64,000 nucleotides of DNA, taken from NCBI RefSeq assembly GCF_008001035.1, contig NZ_CP042856.1, positions 992,001 to 1,056,000 on the forward strand, given 5' to 3'. Position numbers and translations under genes: made by a program. Shown here one piece after another: positions 8,494 through 15,839 of the stretch. How positions within the stretch are numbered: the stretch's first letter is position 1; the number at the start of each line of letters is the position of its first letter. This stretch comes from Salinibacterium sp. dk2585 (lineage in GTDB: Bacteria > Actinomycetota > Actinomycetes > Actinomycetales > Microbacteriaceae). Below the pieces are notes generated by a model, which worked only from the letters and a program-made list of their open reading frames with translations, was not told the origin of the DNA and made no database searches.

Positions 8494-8527
8494 TTAGGCA
8501 TGCCATACTTAGGTAATGCTTACCTTG
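8494..8527 (+). promoter_or_regulatory. Two overlapping IdeR/DtxR-type iron boxes
   Basis: 8494-8512 (TTAGGCATGCCATACTTAG) and 8509-8527 (TTAGGTAATGCTTACCTTG) each resemble the 19-bp DtxR/IdeR consensus TTAGGTTAGCCTAACCTAA; they overlap by four bases. The second covers the ATG at 8516. A CATACT hexamer (8504-8509) ends six bases before that ATG and could be the -10 element. Iron-loaded repressor bound here would block the promoter and the first codons of the siderophore operon. Confidence 0.7.
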
Positions 8528-9478
8528 CCTCTCGCGGTGGAGAAGGATGCGCGCCCCGCCTACCGCCCCTATGTGGTCGCGGTGTCAGCGCTCGAGCGGC
8601 TCAGCCCGCACTTCGTGCGAGTCACCTTCGCGGGAGAAGCGCTCAGCGACTTCGGCACTGACGGGCTCGACCAGCGCATCAAGCTGCTCTTCCCCCTCGA
8701 GGCTGGGCCCGCCCGCGGCGAGCACTGCGACGTCGGCGCCCACAACCCCTCGGTCATCGCCGACGGCAGCTGGTACTCGCGGTGGCGCGACCTCCCCGAT
8801 GAGCTGCGCGCGCCGTTCCGCACTTACACGATCCGCGCGTCCCGCCCCGAGCTGCGCGAGATCGACGTCGACATGGTGCTCCACCCCGACGGTGGTCCTG
8901 CATCCCGGTGGCTCTCGTGCGCGTCCGTGGGTGACCCCCTCATCATCGTCGGGCCCGACCGCTTCAGCCTCGACTCCGCGGTCGGCATCGACTGGCACCC
9001 CGGCGATGCGAGCGAATACCTGCTGATTGGCGACGAGACGGCCACACCCGCCATCTGCAGCATCCTGGAGTCCCTGCCCGCCGGCACGCGCGCTCGAGCC
9101 TTTATCGAGGTGCCGGATGCGGCCGACATGCTTCCCATCGATACCCACGACGGAGTCGTGGTCACCTGGCTGCCCCGAGACGGACGAGCGCACGGCAGCC
9201 TCCTCGACCCGGCCGTACGCGCCTGGGTCGCCGAGAACCCACTCGCCATCGAGCGTGCCCGCGCGGCGGTCGCGCAGGCGGTCGACGAGGTCGACGTCGA
9301 CTCCGAGCTGCTGTGGGAGTCTCCCGAGCGCGCTGAGGCTGGGTTCTACGGCTGGCTCGCGGGAGAATCATCCGTCATCAAATCCTTGCGACGCTTCCTC
9401 GTGAGCGAGACAGGCATCGACCGCAAGCGCATTGCATTCATGGGGTACTGGCGCCACGGTCTCTCTGAGCGGCAGTAG
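8516..9478 (+). CDS. Siderophore-interacting protein (FAD-dependent ferric-siderophore reductase)
   Basis: 320 residues. Family members reduce ferric siderophores with NAD(P)H and FAD in the cytoplasm, releasing Fe(II). The FAD-binding R-T-Y-T-I-R motif is at about 102, the N-terminal R-L-S-P-H-F-V-R-V-T-F stretch is typical, and the nucleotide-binding part has G-D-E-T-A-T-P-A-I. The C-terminus ends with the family's K-R-I-A-F-M-G-Y-W-R-x-G. The start at 8516 has no Shine-Dalgarno sequence and lies inside an iron box; TTG 8525 and GTG 8537 are alternatives that lose little conserved sequence. First gene of a five-gene iron uptake operon. Confidence 0.9.
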   Translation: MLTLPLAVEKDARPAYRPYVVAVSALERLSPHFVRVTFAGEALSDFGTDGLDQRIKLLFPLEAGPARGEHCDVGAHNPSVIADGSWYSRWRDLPDELRAPFRTYTIRASRPELREIDVDMVLHPDGGPASRWLSCASVGDPLIIVGPDRFSLDSAVGIDWHPGDASEYLLIGDETATPAICSILESLPAGTRARAFIEVPDAADMLPIDTHDGVVVTWLPRDGRAHGSLLDPAVRAWVAENPLAIERARAAVAQAVDEVDVDSELLWESPERAEAGFYGWLAGESSVIKSLRRFLVSETGIDRKRIAFMGYWRHGLSERQ

Positions 9479-9479
9479 C

Positions 9480-10559
9480 GTGACCACGACGGCCAGGACG
9501 CCCACTGCGGGGGCGTCCGACACGATGGAGCCCGTCCGCGGGGGTGCCGCTGCGCGGTCGCGCCGGATGCGGCGCATCGTCGGCCTGGTGGCGAGTGTTG
9601 TGGCGCTGCTCCTCGTCGTCGTGGCGAGCCTCGCCCTCGGCACGAGGGCGACACCACTCGTCGACGTGGTCGCGGCGCTCGCGCAGCCCGACCCGACGAA
9701 CCCGCTCCACTCGGTCGTGCGCGAACTTCGCGTGCCCCGCACCGTGATCGGTGCGCTCGTCGGGCTGGCCCTCGCGGTGGCCGGATGCCTCATGCAGGGT
9801 GTGACCCGCAACCCCCTGGCCGACCCGGGGCTCCTCGGCATCAATGCCGGTGCCTCGCTCTTCGTCGTCATCGCGATCGCACTCCTTGGCGTGACCTCGC
9901 CCTTCGGCTTCATCTGGTTCGCGTTCGCGGGTGCGGCGGTGACGGCCGCGCTCGTGTACTTCATCGGCACACTCGCACGCGACGGCGCGACCCCCGTGAC
10001 GCTCGCGCTCGCCGGCATGGCGATCGCGGCCGTCTCGACGTCGATCGTGACGCTGCTCATCATCACCGACGTGCAGACCCTGGCCACCTTCCGCTTCTGG
10101 CAGGTCGGTTCGCTCGCGGGGCGCGGCATTGACATGCTCGGGATGCTGTGGCCATTTGTCCTCGTTGGCCTCCTGCTCGCCCTGTTCGTGGGTCGGGACC
10201 TCACGCTCCTCGCCTTCGGCGATGACGTCGCGAAAGGCCTCGGCCACAACGCGGGGCTCACCCGCGGGCTCTCCGCCGTCGCCATCGTGCTCCTCTGCGG
10301 CACCGCGACAGCGCTTGCCGGGCCACTCGTCTTCGTGGGACTCGTCGTGCCGCACATCGCGCGCGCGGTCGTGGGTATCGATTACCGGTGGATGCTGGCG
10401 TACTCGCTCGTGCTGGGACCGCTCCTCGTGCTGGTCGCCGATGTCGTCGGACGCCTCATCGTGCAACCCTCCGAGCTGGAAGTCGGGCTCGTGATCGCCG
10501 TCATCGGAGTGCCCGTCCTGGTCGCGCTCGTTCGCCGAGTGAAGGGACGCGCGCTGTGA
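9480..10559 (+). CDS. FecCD-type iron-siderophore ABC permease (first)
   Basis: 359 residues; GTG at 9480, one base after the previous stop. After a cytoplasmic N-terminus of about 35 residues come about nine to ten membrane segments of the BtuC/FecCD fold. It shows R-E-L-R-V-P-R-T, G-V-T-R-N-P-L-A-D-P-G-L-L-G-I-N-A-G-A (the coupling region) and G-L-V-V-P-H-I-A-R. With the second permease it forms the heterodimeric inner-membrane channel for ferric siderophore. ATG 9522 is a possible alternative start. The stop overlaps the start of the next gene by four bases. Confidence 0.9.
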   Translation: MTTTARTPTAGASDTMEPVRGGAAARSRRMRRIVGLVASVVALLLVVVASLALGTRATPLVDVVAALAQPDPTNPLHSVVRELRVPRTVIGALVGLALAVAGCLMQGVTRNPLADPGLLGINAGASLFVVIAIALLGVTSPFGFIWFAFAGAAVTAALVYFIGTLARDGATPVTLALAGMAIAAVSTSIVTLLIITDVQTLATFRFWQVGSLAGRGIDMLGMLWPFVLVGLLLALFVGRDLTLLAFGDDVAKGLGHNAGLTRGLSAVAIVLLCGTATALAGPLVFVGLVVPHIARAVVGIDYRWMLAYSLVLGPLLVLVADVVGRLIVQPSELEVGLVIAVIGVPVLVALVRRVKGRAL

Positions 10560-11605
10560 CGACCTCGCTCGCCCGTCCGATGACTCCAACGCTGCCGATG
10601 GTCCGCCGCCGCCTCGCGCGCAGGGTGGCCCTGGTGAGCGGCGTGCTTGCCGTGCTGCTGGCCGCGATCGTTGCGATCTCGCTCGGCACGGGCGCCTACC
10701 CGATCAGCCCGGAGCGCATCCTGCCGACGCTGTTCGGCGCGGGAGAGTCGAAGGACGCCTTCGTACTCTTCCGCCTGCGGCTGCCGCGCATCGTGCTCGG
10801 CGTGCTCGCGGGGATCGCATTCGGCATCGCGGGCGCCCTCTTCCAGACGCTGCTGCGAAACCCGCTCGCGAGCCCCGACATCATCGGCATCAGCGGCGGG
10901 GCGAGTGCCGCTGCGGCCTTCGGCATCCTCATCCTTGGAGTGAGCGGGGCCATGGTCTCGCTGTTGGCCTTCGGCGGTGCCGTGGCGGTCGCACTCGCAA
11001 TCACGCTGCTCGCCTCGAGGGAGGGCCTCTCCGGGTACCGCTTCGTGCTCGTCGGGGTCGGCTTCGCCTTCCTCGCGCAGTCCGTCATCGGCTATCTCCT
11101 CACGCGCGCCGACGAGCAGGAGGCCGTCGCTGCCCTCGTCTGGACGGTCGGCGGTGTCGCGGGGGCTCGCTGGAACGACATCGGGGTCATCGCCGTGACG
11201 CTCGTGCCGCTGCTGCTGCTCCTCGCCGTGCTCGTGCCGCGCATCCGCACCCTCCAGCTCGGCGACGACACGGCGACGGGCCTAGGGCTCCGAGTCGTCT
11301 CCGCCCGCTACGCCGTGCTTGCCGTTGCCGTCGCCCTCACGGCCGTCGCCACCGCCTACGCCGGCCCCCTCGCGTTCGTCGCGTTTGCCTCCGCCCCCAT
11401 CGCACGCAGGCTCGTGGGGGGTGCGCACCTCGCGATCATCCCGGCGGCGCTGATCGGCGCGATCGTCGTGACCTTCGCCGACTTCGCCGCGTCGACCCTC
11501 ATCCCCGGCGTGATCGTGCCCGCCGGCATCGTGACGGGCATCATCGGGGCGCCCTACCTCCTGTGGCTGCTTGCCACCTCGAACCGCGGAAGGCGAAACG
11601 CATGA
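10556..11605 (+). CDS. FecCD-type iron-siderophore ABC permease (second)
   Basis: 349 residues; GTG overlapping the previous stop (GTGA). A polytopic BtuC-fold protein with R-L-R-L-P-R-I, L-L-R-N-P-L-A-S-P-D-I-I-G-I-S-G-G-A-S-A and the C-terminal A-F-A-S-A-P-I-A-R-R. It is the partner of the preceding permease. Both begin in the same way (V-T-T) and overlap their neighbours, which suggests co-translation in a fixed ratio. Its own stop overlaps the ATPase start (ATGA). Confidence 0.9.
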   Translation: MTTSLARPMTPTLPMVRRRLARRVALVSGVLAVLLAAIVAISLGTGAYPISPERILPTLFGAGESKDAFVLFRLRLPRIVLGVLAGIAFGIAGALFQTLLRNPLASPDIIGISGGASAAAAFGILILGVSGAMVSLLAFGGAVAVALAITLLASREGLSGYRFVLVGVGFAFLAQSVIGYLLTRADEQEAVAALVWTVGGVAGARWNDIGVIAVTLVPLLLLLAVLVPRIRTLQLGDDTATGLGLRVVSARYAVLAVAVALTAVATAYAGPLAFVAFASAPIARRLVGGAHLAIIPAALIGAIVVTFADFAASTLIPGVIVPAGIVTGIIGAPYLLWLLATSNRGRRNA

Positions 11606-12435
11606 CCCGCACCCCCGATCACAGCTTCCGCGCGGAGGGGCTCCGTGTCGCCTACGACTCGCATGTCGTCATCGATGGGCTCGACATCGAGATCCCCGCT
11701 GGCCGGGTCACGGTCATCGTCGGCGCGAATGCGAGCGGCAAGTCGACCCTGCTGCGCACGCTCGCCCGCATCCTCAGCCCGGCGGATGGGCGGGTGCTGC
11801 TCGATGAGCGCGACATCCGTTCCTACTCGGGTCGTGAGTTTGCGAGGGTCGTCGGCATCCTCCCGCAGTCTCCGATCGCGCCGGAGGGCATCACGGTCGC
11901 TGACCTCGTCGCCCGCGGCCGCTACCCGCACCAGGGCTGGTTCGGCCGTCGCACGAGCGATGACGACCGCATCGCGCTCGAGGCGCTCACCGCCACCGAC
12001 TGCATCGAGTTCGCCGACCGGCCTGTCGAGTCCCTCTCGGGCGGCCAGCGGCAGCGCGCCTGGATCGCCATGGCGCTCGCCCAGGACCCCGACATCCTGC
12101 TGCTCGACGAACCCACGACCTATCTCGACGTCACGCACCAGCTCGAGGTGCTCGACCTGCTGCACTCGCTCAATCGGGCGAAGGGCACGACGGTTGTCAT
12201 GGTGCTCCACGACCTCAACCTGGCGGCACGCTACGCCGACCACGTCGTCGTCATGGCGGGCGGTGCGGTCGTCGCCTCGGGTGCGCCCGCCGAGGTCATC
12301 ACGGCCGAGACCGTGCGCCTCGCGTTCGCGCTCGACGCGCACATCATGGTCGACCCCGTCGCGGGCTCGCCCATGGTCGTGCCGCTGAGCCGCGTGCATC
12401 CGCGAACCCCGGCTTCCGTGCCGCAGTCCCACTGA
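11602..12435 (+). CDS. Iron-siderophore ABC transporter ATP-binding protein
   Basis: 277 residues, ATG overlapping the permease stop. Walker A is G-A-N-A-S-G-K-S-T, the Q-loop follows at L-P-Q-S, the signature is L-S-G-G-Q-R-Q-R, Walker B is I-L-L-L-D-E-P-T-T-Y-L-D, and the H-loop is L-H-D-L-N. This is the FecE/FepC type that powers ferric siderophore import through the two permeases upstream. Length is normal. Confidence 0.95.
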   Translation: MTRTPDHSFRAEGLRVAYDSHVVIDGLDIEIPAGRVTVIVGANASGKSTLLRTLARILSPADGRVLLDERDIRSYSGREFARVVGILPQSPIAPEGITVADLVARGRYPHQGWFGRRTSDDDRIALEALTATDCIEFADRPVESLSGGQRQRAWIAMALAQDPDILLLDEPTTYLDVTHQLEVLDLLHSLNRAKGTTVVMVLHDLNLAARYADHVVVMAGGAVVASGAPAEVITAETVRLAFALDAHIMVDPVAGSPMVVPLSRVHPRTPASVPQSH

Positions 12436-12474
12436 ACCATTCATTACCACTACCACCACTCAGGAGAACCCCAC

Positions 12475-13470
12475 GTGAAGAGAATGACTCTCGCCCTGCT
12501 CACCGTCGCAGCGCTCGCCCTCACCGGCTGTGCCACGGGTGGAGGCGACAACACTGGCGGCGACAGTGCCGACGGCAACACCATCACGCACGCATTCGGT
12601 GAGACGACGGTTCCCGAGGGTGTCGAGCGCATCGTGACGATCGGATGGGGCAGCACCGAGGCGGTGCTCTCCCTGGGCCTCGTGCCGGTCGGCATCGAGG
12701 AACAGGTCTACGGCGGCAACGACGACCGCGTGGTGCCGTGGGTCGCCGAGGAGATCGAGCGGATGGGGGCAGAGATGCCGACCGTCTTCCCGACGAGTGC
12801 GGAGGAGCCCGCCTACGAGGAGATTCTCGAACTCGAGCCCGAGGTCATCCTCGCGCCCTACTCCGGACTCACCCAGGAACAGTACGAGGTCCTCTCCGAC
12901 ATCGCGCCGACCGTCCCGTACCCCGACGAGGCGTGGACCACCCCGTGGCGCGACGTCGTGCGCATCGTCGGCGAGTCTCTCGGCCTCGGCGAGGAGGCGG
13001 AGGAGGTCATCGCTGACGCCGAGAAGGCCGTTGCGGAGCAGGCCGCCGCGCATCCGGAACTCGGGGGCCGCACCGTGGCCGCGATCTGGGACGGCGCCGG
13101 AGTCTTCTACGTCTACCGCGCCGCCGACCCCCGCGTTGAGTTCCTCTTCGACCTGGGCCTCGAGAACGCCCCGGCGGTCGACGAACTCGCGAACGGCGAA
13201 TCGACCTTCTACTACACGCTCAGCTACGAGCAGCTCGACCTGCTCGAGGCCGACATCGTCGTGAACTACGCGACGACGCAGGAGGAGGCCGACGCGTTCC
13301 TCGCCCAGCCCTACGCGCAGGCGATTCCCGCCGTCGCGCGCGGTTCCGTCGCGACCATCGTCGGGGAATCCCTCATCTCGTCCGTGTCGCCGCCGAGCCC
13401 GCTCTCGCTCGCCTGGGGCGTCGAGGACTACGTCACCCTGATCTCGGAAGCCGCCTCGAACCTCGAGTAA
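12475..13470 (+). CDS. Iron-siderophore ABC transporter substrate-binding lipoprotein
   Basis: 331 residues, GTG start with AGGAG eight bases upstream. The signal peptide ends in the lipobox L-T-G-C (Cys about 19), then a Gly/Asp-rich linker. The mature protein is a FepB/FhuD-like two-lobed binding protein: V-P-E-G-V-E-R-I-V-T opens the domain, E-V-I-L-A-P-Y-S-G-L-T is the typical E-P-D-x-I-x equivalent, and the C-terminal lobe ends with S-P-L-S-L-A-W-G. It captures ferric siderophore outside the membrane and delivers it to the permease pair. The 39-bp gap before it shows no terminator, so it is probably the last gene of the iron operon. Confidence 0.92.
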   Translation: MKRMTLALLTVAALALTGCATGGGDNTGGDSADGNTITHAFGETTVPEGVERIVTIGWGSTEAVLSLGLVPVGIEEQVYGGNDDRVVPWVAEEIERMGAEMPTVFPTSAEEPAYEEILELEPEVILAPYSGLTQEQYEVLSDIAPTVPYPDEAWTTPWRDVVRIVGESLGLGEEAEEVIADAEKAVAEQAAAHPELGGRTVAAIWDGAGVFYVYRAADPRVEFLFDLGLENAPAVDELANGESTFYYTLSYEQLDLLEADIVVNYATTQEEADAFLAQPYAQAIPAVARGSVATIVGESLISSVSPPSPLSLAWGVEDYVTLISEAASNLE

Positions 13471-13519
13471 GAATCCCCACGAAAGGGACCCTGCGCGGCG
13501 TCGGCAGCGTGTGCGAGAC

Positions 13520-13537
13520 TCACCTGAGAAGAGGTGA
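13520..13537 (+). promoter_or_regulatory. Inverted repeat that includes the moxR ribosome binding site
   Basis: TCACCT (13520-13525) and AGGTGA (13532-13537) are perfect complements separated by six bases. The right arm is the Shine-Dalgarno sequence, six bases before the ATG at 13544. The hairpin could hide the ribosome binding site in the RNA. Confidence 0.4.
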
Positions 13538-13543
13538 TGCTCA

Positions 13544-14542
13544 ATGCTGAACGACGCCGTGCCGGTTCCCGCCATCATGCCCGCCAGCCGATTCGAAGAA
13601 CTCGGTGAGCAGATCCTGTCGAGTATCGAGCGGGTCATCGACGGCAAGCGGAGCGCGGTGGAACTGGCACTCGCGACGCTGCTCGCGGAGGGGCACCTGC
13701 TGATCGAGGATGTGCCTGGCGTCGGCAAGACGATGCTGGCACGAGCGCTCGCACGCTCGGTCGACTGCTCGGTCAGCCGAATCCAGTTCACGCCAGACCT
13801 GCTGCCCTCCGACATCACAGGCGTCTCCGTCTACAACCAGGCCGACCACAGCTTCGAGTTCACGCCTGGGCCCATCTTCGCCAACATCGTGATCGGCGAC
13901 GAGATCAACCGCGCGAGCCCCAAGACCCAGTCGGCGATGCTCGAGAGCATGGAGGAGCGCCAGGTCACGGTCGACGGCCACACGCATCCGCTGCAGGAGC
14001 CGTTCACCGTCGTCGCCACCCAGAACCCCATCGAGATGGATGGCACCTATCCGCTGCCCGAGGCACAGCGCGACCGCTTCATGGTGCGCATCTCGATGGG
14101 CTACCCGGACGAGGCCGCCGAACAGGCCATGCTGCGCACGCGGGAGACCTCGAGCCCGCTCGACCTCCTCGCGCCCGTCGTCTCGCTCGATGAATTGCTG
14201 CAGATGATCGCGACGGTGCGGGCCGTCTACGTCGCGCCCGCCGTTGAGCGCTACACCGTCGCGATCGCCCAGGCGACGCGGCTCGACTCGGAACTCCGTC
14301 TCGGAGCGAGTCCTCGCGGCACCCTGCACCTCGTGCGAGCGGCGAAGTCGCGAGCCGCACTCGACGGGCGGGACTTCGTGCTTCCCGACGACATCGACGC
14401 ACTCGCGGTGCCCGTGCTGGCGCATCGAGTCATCCCCTCCGGGCAGGCCTCGGGCTCCTCCTCGGTGCCCGTCTCCGAGTCGATCGTTCGCCGCATCGTG
14501 AACGCGACGCCCGTGCCCGTCGCATCCGACGCCCGGCACTAG
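13544..14542 (+). CDS. MoxR-family AAA+ ATPase
   Basis: 332 residues. A chaperone-like AAA+ ATPase of the MoxR group, usually encoded with DUF58 and von Willebrand or transglutaminase proteins as here. Walker A D-V-P-G-V-G-K-T lies near 60-67, then the MoxR signature R-I-Q-F-T-P-D-L-L-P-S-D-I-T-G, F-x-P-G-P-I-F-A-N, Walker B I-G-D-E-I-N-R-A, the sensor N-P-I-E-M-D-G-T-Y-P-L-P-E-A-Q-x-D-R-F, and a C-terminal lid. It probably assists assembly or maturation of the two membrane proteins encoded next. The start has a good Shine-Dalgarno sequence buried in a hairpin. Confidence 0.93.
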   Translation: MLNDAVPVPAIMPASRFEELGEQILSSIERVIDGKRSAVELALATLLAEGHLLIEDVPGVGKTMLARALARSVDCSVSRIQFTPDLLPSDITGVSVYNQADHSFEFTPGPIFANIVIGDEINRASPKTQSAMLESMEERQVTVDGHTHPLQEPFTVVATQNPIEMDGTYPLPEAQRDRFMVRISMGYPDEAAEQAMLRTRETSSPLDLLAPVVSLDELLQMIATVRAVYVAPAVERYTVAIAQATRLDSELRLGASPRGTLHLVRAAKSRAALDGRDFVLPDDIDALAVPVLAHRVIPSGQASGSSSVPVSESIVRRIVNATPVPVASDARH

Positions 14543-14555
14543 TAGGGGGAGCCTC

Positions 14556-15839
14556 ATGCGCCGTCGACCGCCGAGAGGGGGAGTTTCGCTGACCTGGCGG
14601 GGAAGGGCGCTGCTCGCCGCCGGGGCCGTCGGGCTCGTGGTGGCCTACTCGGTCGGCGTCGACGCACTGTTCCTCGTGTCGATCCTGCTCCTCGCGGCGG
14701 TCGTGGCATCCGCCCTCGCCGCGAGGCATCGTCGGCCGTCGCTCGCCGTGCACCGCTCCTTTGGCGCCGAGCGCGCCATGCCGGGGCATCCCGTGCCGGT
14801 GCAGCTCGATATCGCCAATCGCGCGCTCCAAGCGGTCGGGCAGGCCACCTGGACCGACGAATGGTCGTGGCACTCACCCTCGGGCATGCTGGCCCGACGG
14901 GTCGCAGGCGCCAGCACCCCGGCCGAGCTGCCGCTGCTCCGCGGTCGCTGGGGTGACGTGCAGCGCAGCGTCACGGTCATGTGGGACTTCGTTCCGCCGC
15001 GCAGGGGCGATTTCGCGATCGGCCCCGCCCGCGTCACAGTCATGGACCCCTTCGGGCTCGCATCGGCAACGGTCGTCGTGGGCGACTCCACCGCGCTCAC
15101 GGTGTTCCCACGCGTCGCGGTGCTGGAGGAGACGCTGTCAACGCCGCGCCGTGCCGATGGGCAGGCGCACAGGGCCGACCACCGGGCGACGGGCGGCGAG
15201 CACGAGCTCACGACGCGCGTTTACCGGGTCGGCGACCCCCTTCGGCGCGTGCACTGGAGGGCCTCGGCCCGGCACGGCGAACTCATGGTGCGCCAGGAGG
15301 AGCAGCGCAGCGCCGCCGAGGTCACGGTGCTGCTTGAGACAAGGCGCAGCGGGCATCCGGATGTCGACTCTGGCGATTCCGACCGCAGCGAGTCGTTCGA
15401 GTGGTGCGTGTCGATGGCGGCCTCGCTCGCCGTGCACCTGGACGCGCAAGGCTTCCGCGTGCACCTGCTGGAGACGGGGGTGCCGCAGCTGCCGGTAGGT
15501 GCCGGCCCTTCCCTCGCGGGCCTCGCGCGCGTCGCCCTGACGCCCTTTGCCCGCACGACGGGAGTGACTCTCGTGCCGTCCGGTCGCCAGGCGAGCGTGC
15601 GGCTCGGCTCAGCCTTCGCCGTGCTCGGCGACCTCGACGATGACACGATCGTCGACCTCATCGCCGCCCGCTCGGCGTACGACGAGGCGACCGCCTGGGT
15701 GCCGACATCCGTCCCCCGTTTCGCCCTTGAGCGCCTGGCCGCGGCGGGCTGGCTGTGCGTTCCCGTGTCGACGCGCACCCCGGTCGAGGAGGCATGGCGG
15801 CTCGCCCAGTACGAGAGGATGCATCGTGACGCGGGCTGA
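14556..15839 (+). CDS. DUF58 domain membrane protein
   Basis: 427 residues. Two N-terminal membrane helices (about 14-32 and 36-56) anchor a large soluble domain. The DUF58 hallmark Y-x-x-G-D-P-x-R-x-V-H-W-R-A-S-A-R occurs near residue 225-240, followed by a vWA-like region. Proteins of this family partner with MoxR ATPases. The GGGGGAG sequence before the ATG (14544-14550) is a good ribosome binding site. The end overlaps the next gene by 14 bases. Confidence 0.9.
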   Translation: MRRRPPRGGVSLTWRGRALLAAGAVGLVVAYSVGVDALFLVSILLLAAVVASALAARHRRPSLAVHRSFGAERAMPGHPVPVQLDIANRALQAVGQATWTDEWSWHSPSGMLARRVAGASTPAELPLLRGRWGDVQRSVTVMWDFVPPRRGDFAIGPARVTVMDPFGLASATVVVGDSTALTVFPRVAVLEETLSTPRRADGQAHRADHRATGGEHELTTRVYRVGDPLRRVHWRASARHGELMVRQEEQRSAAEVTVLLETRRSGHPDVDSGDSDRSESFEWCVSMAASLAVHLDAQGFRVHLLETGVPQLPVGAGPSLAGLARVALTPFARTTGVTLVPSGRQASVRLGSAFAVLGDLDDDTIVDLIAARSAYDEATAWVPTSVPRFALERLAAAGWLCVPVSTRTPVEEAWRLAQYERMHRDAG

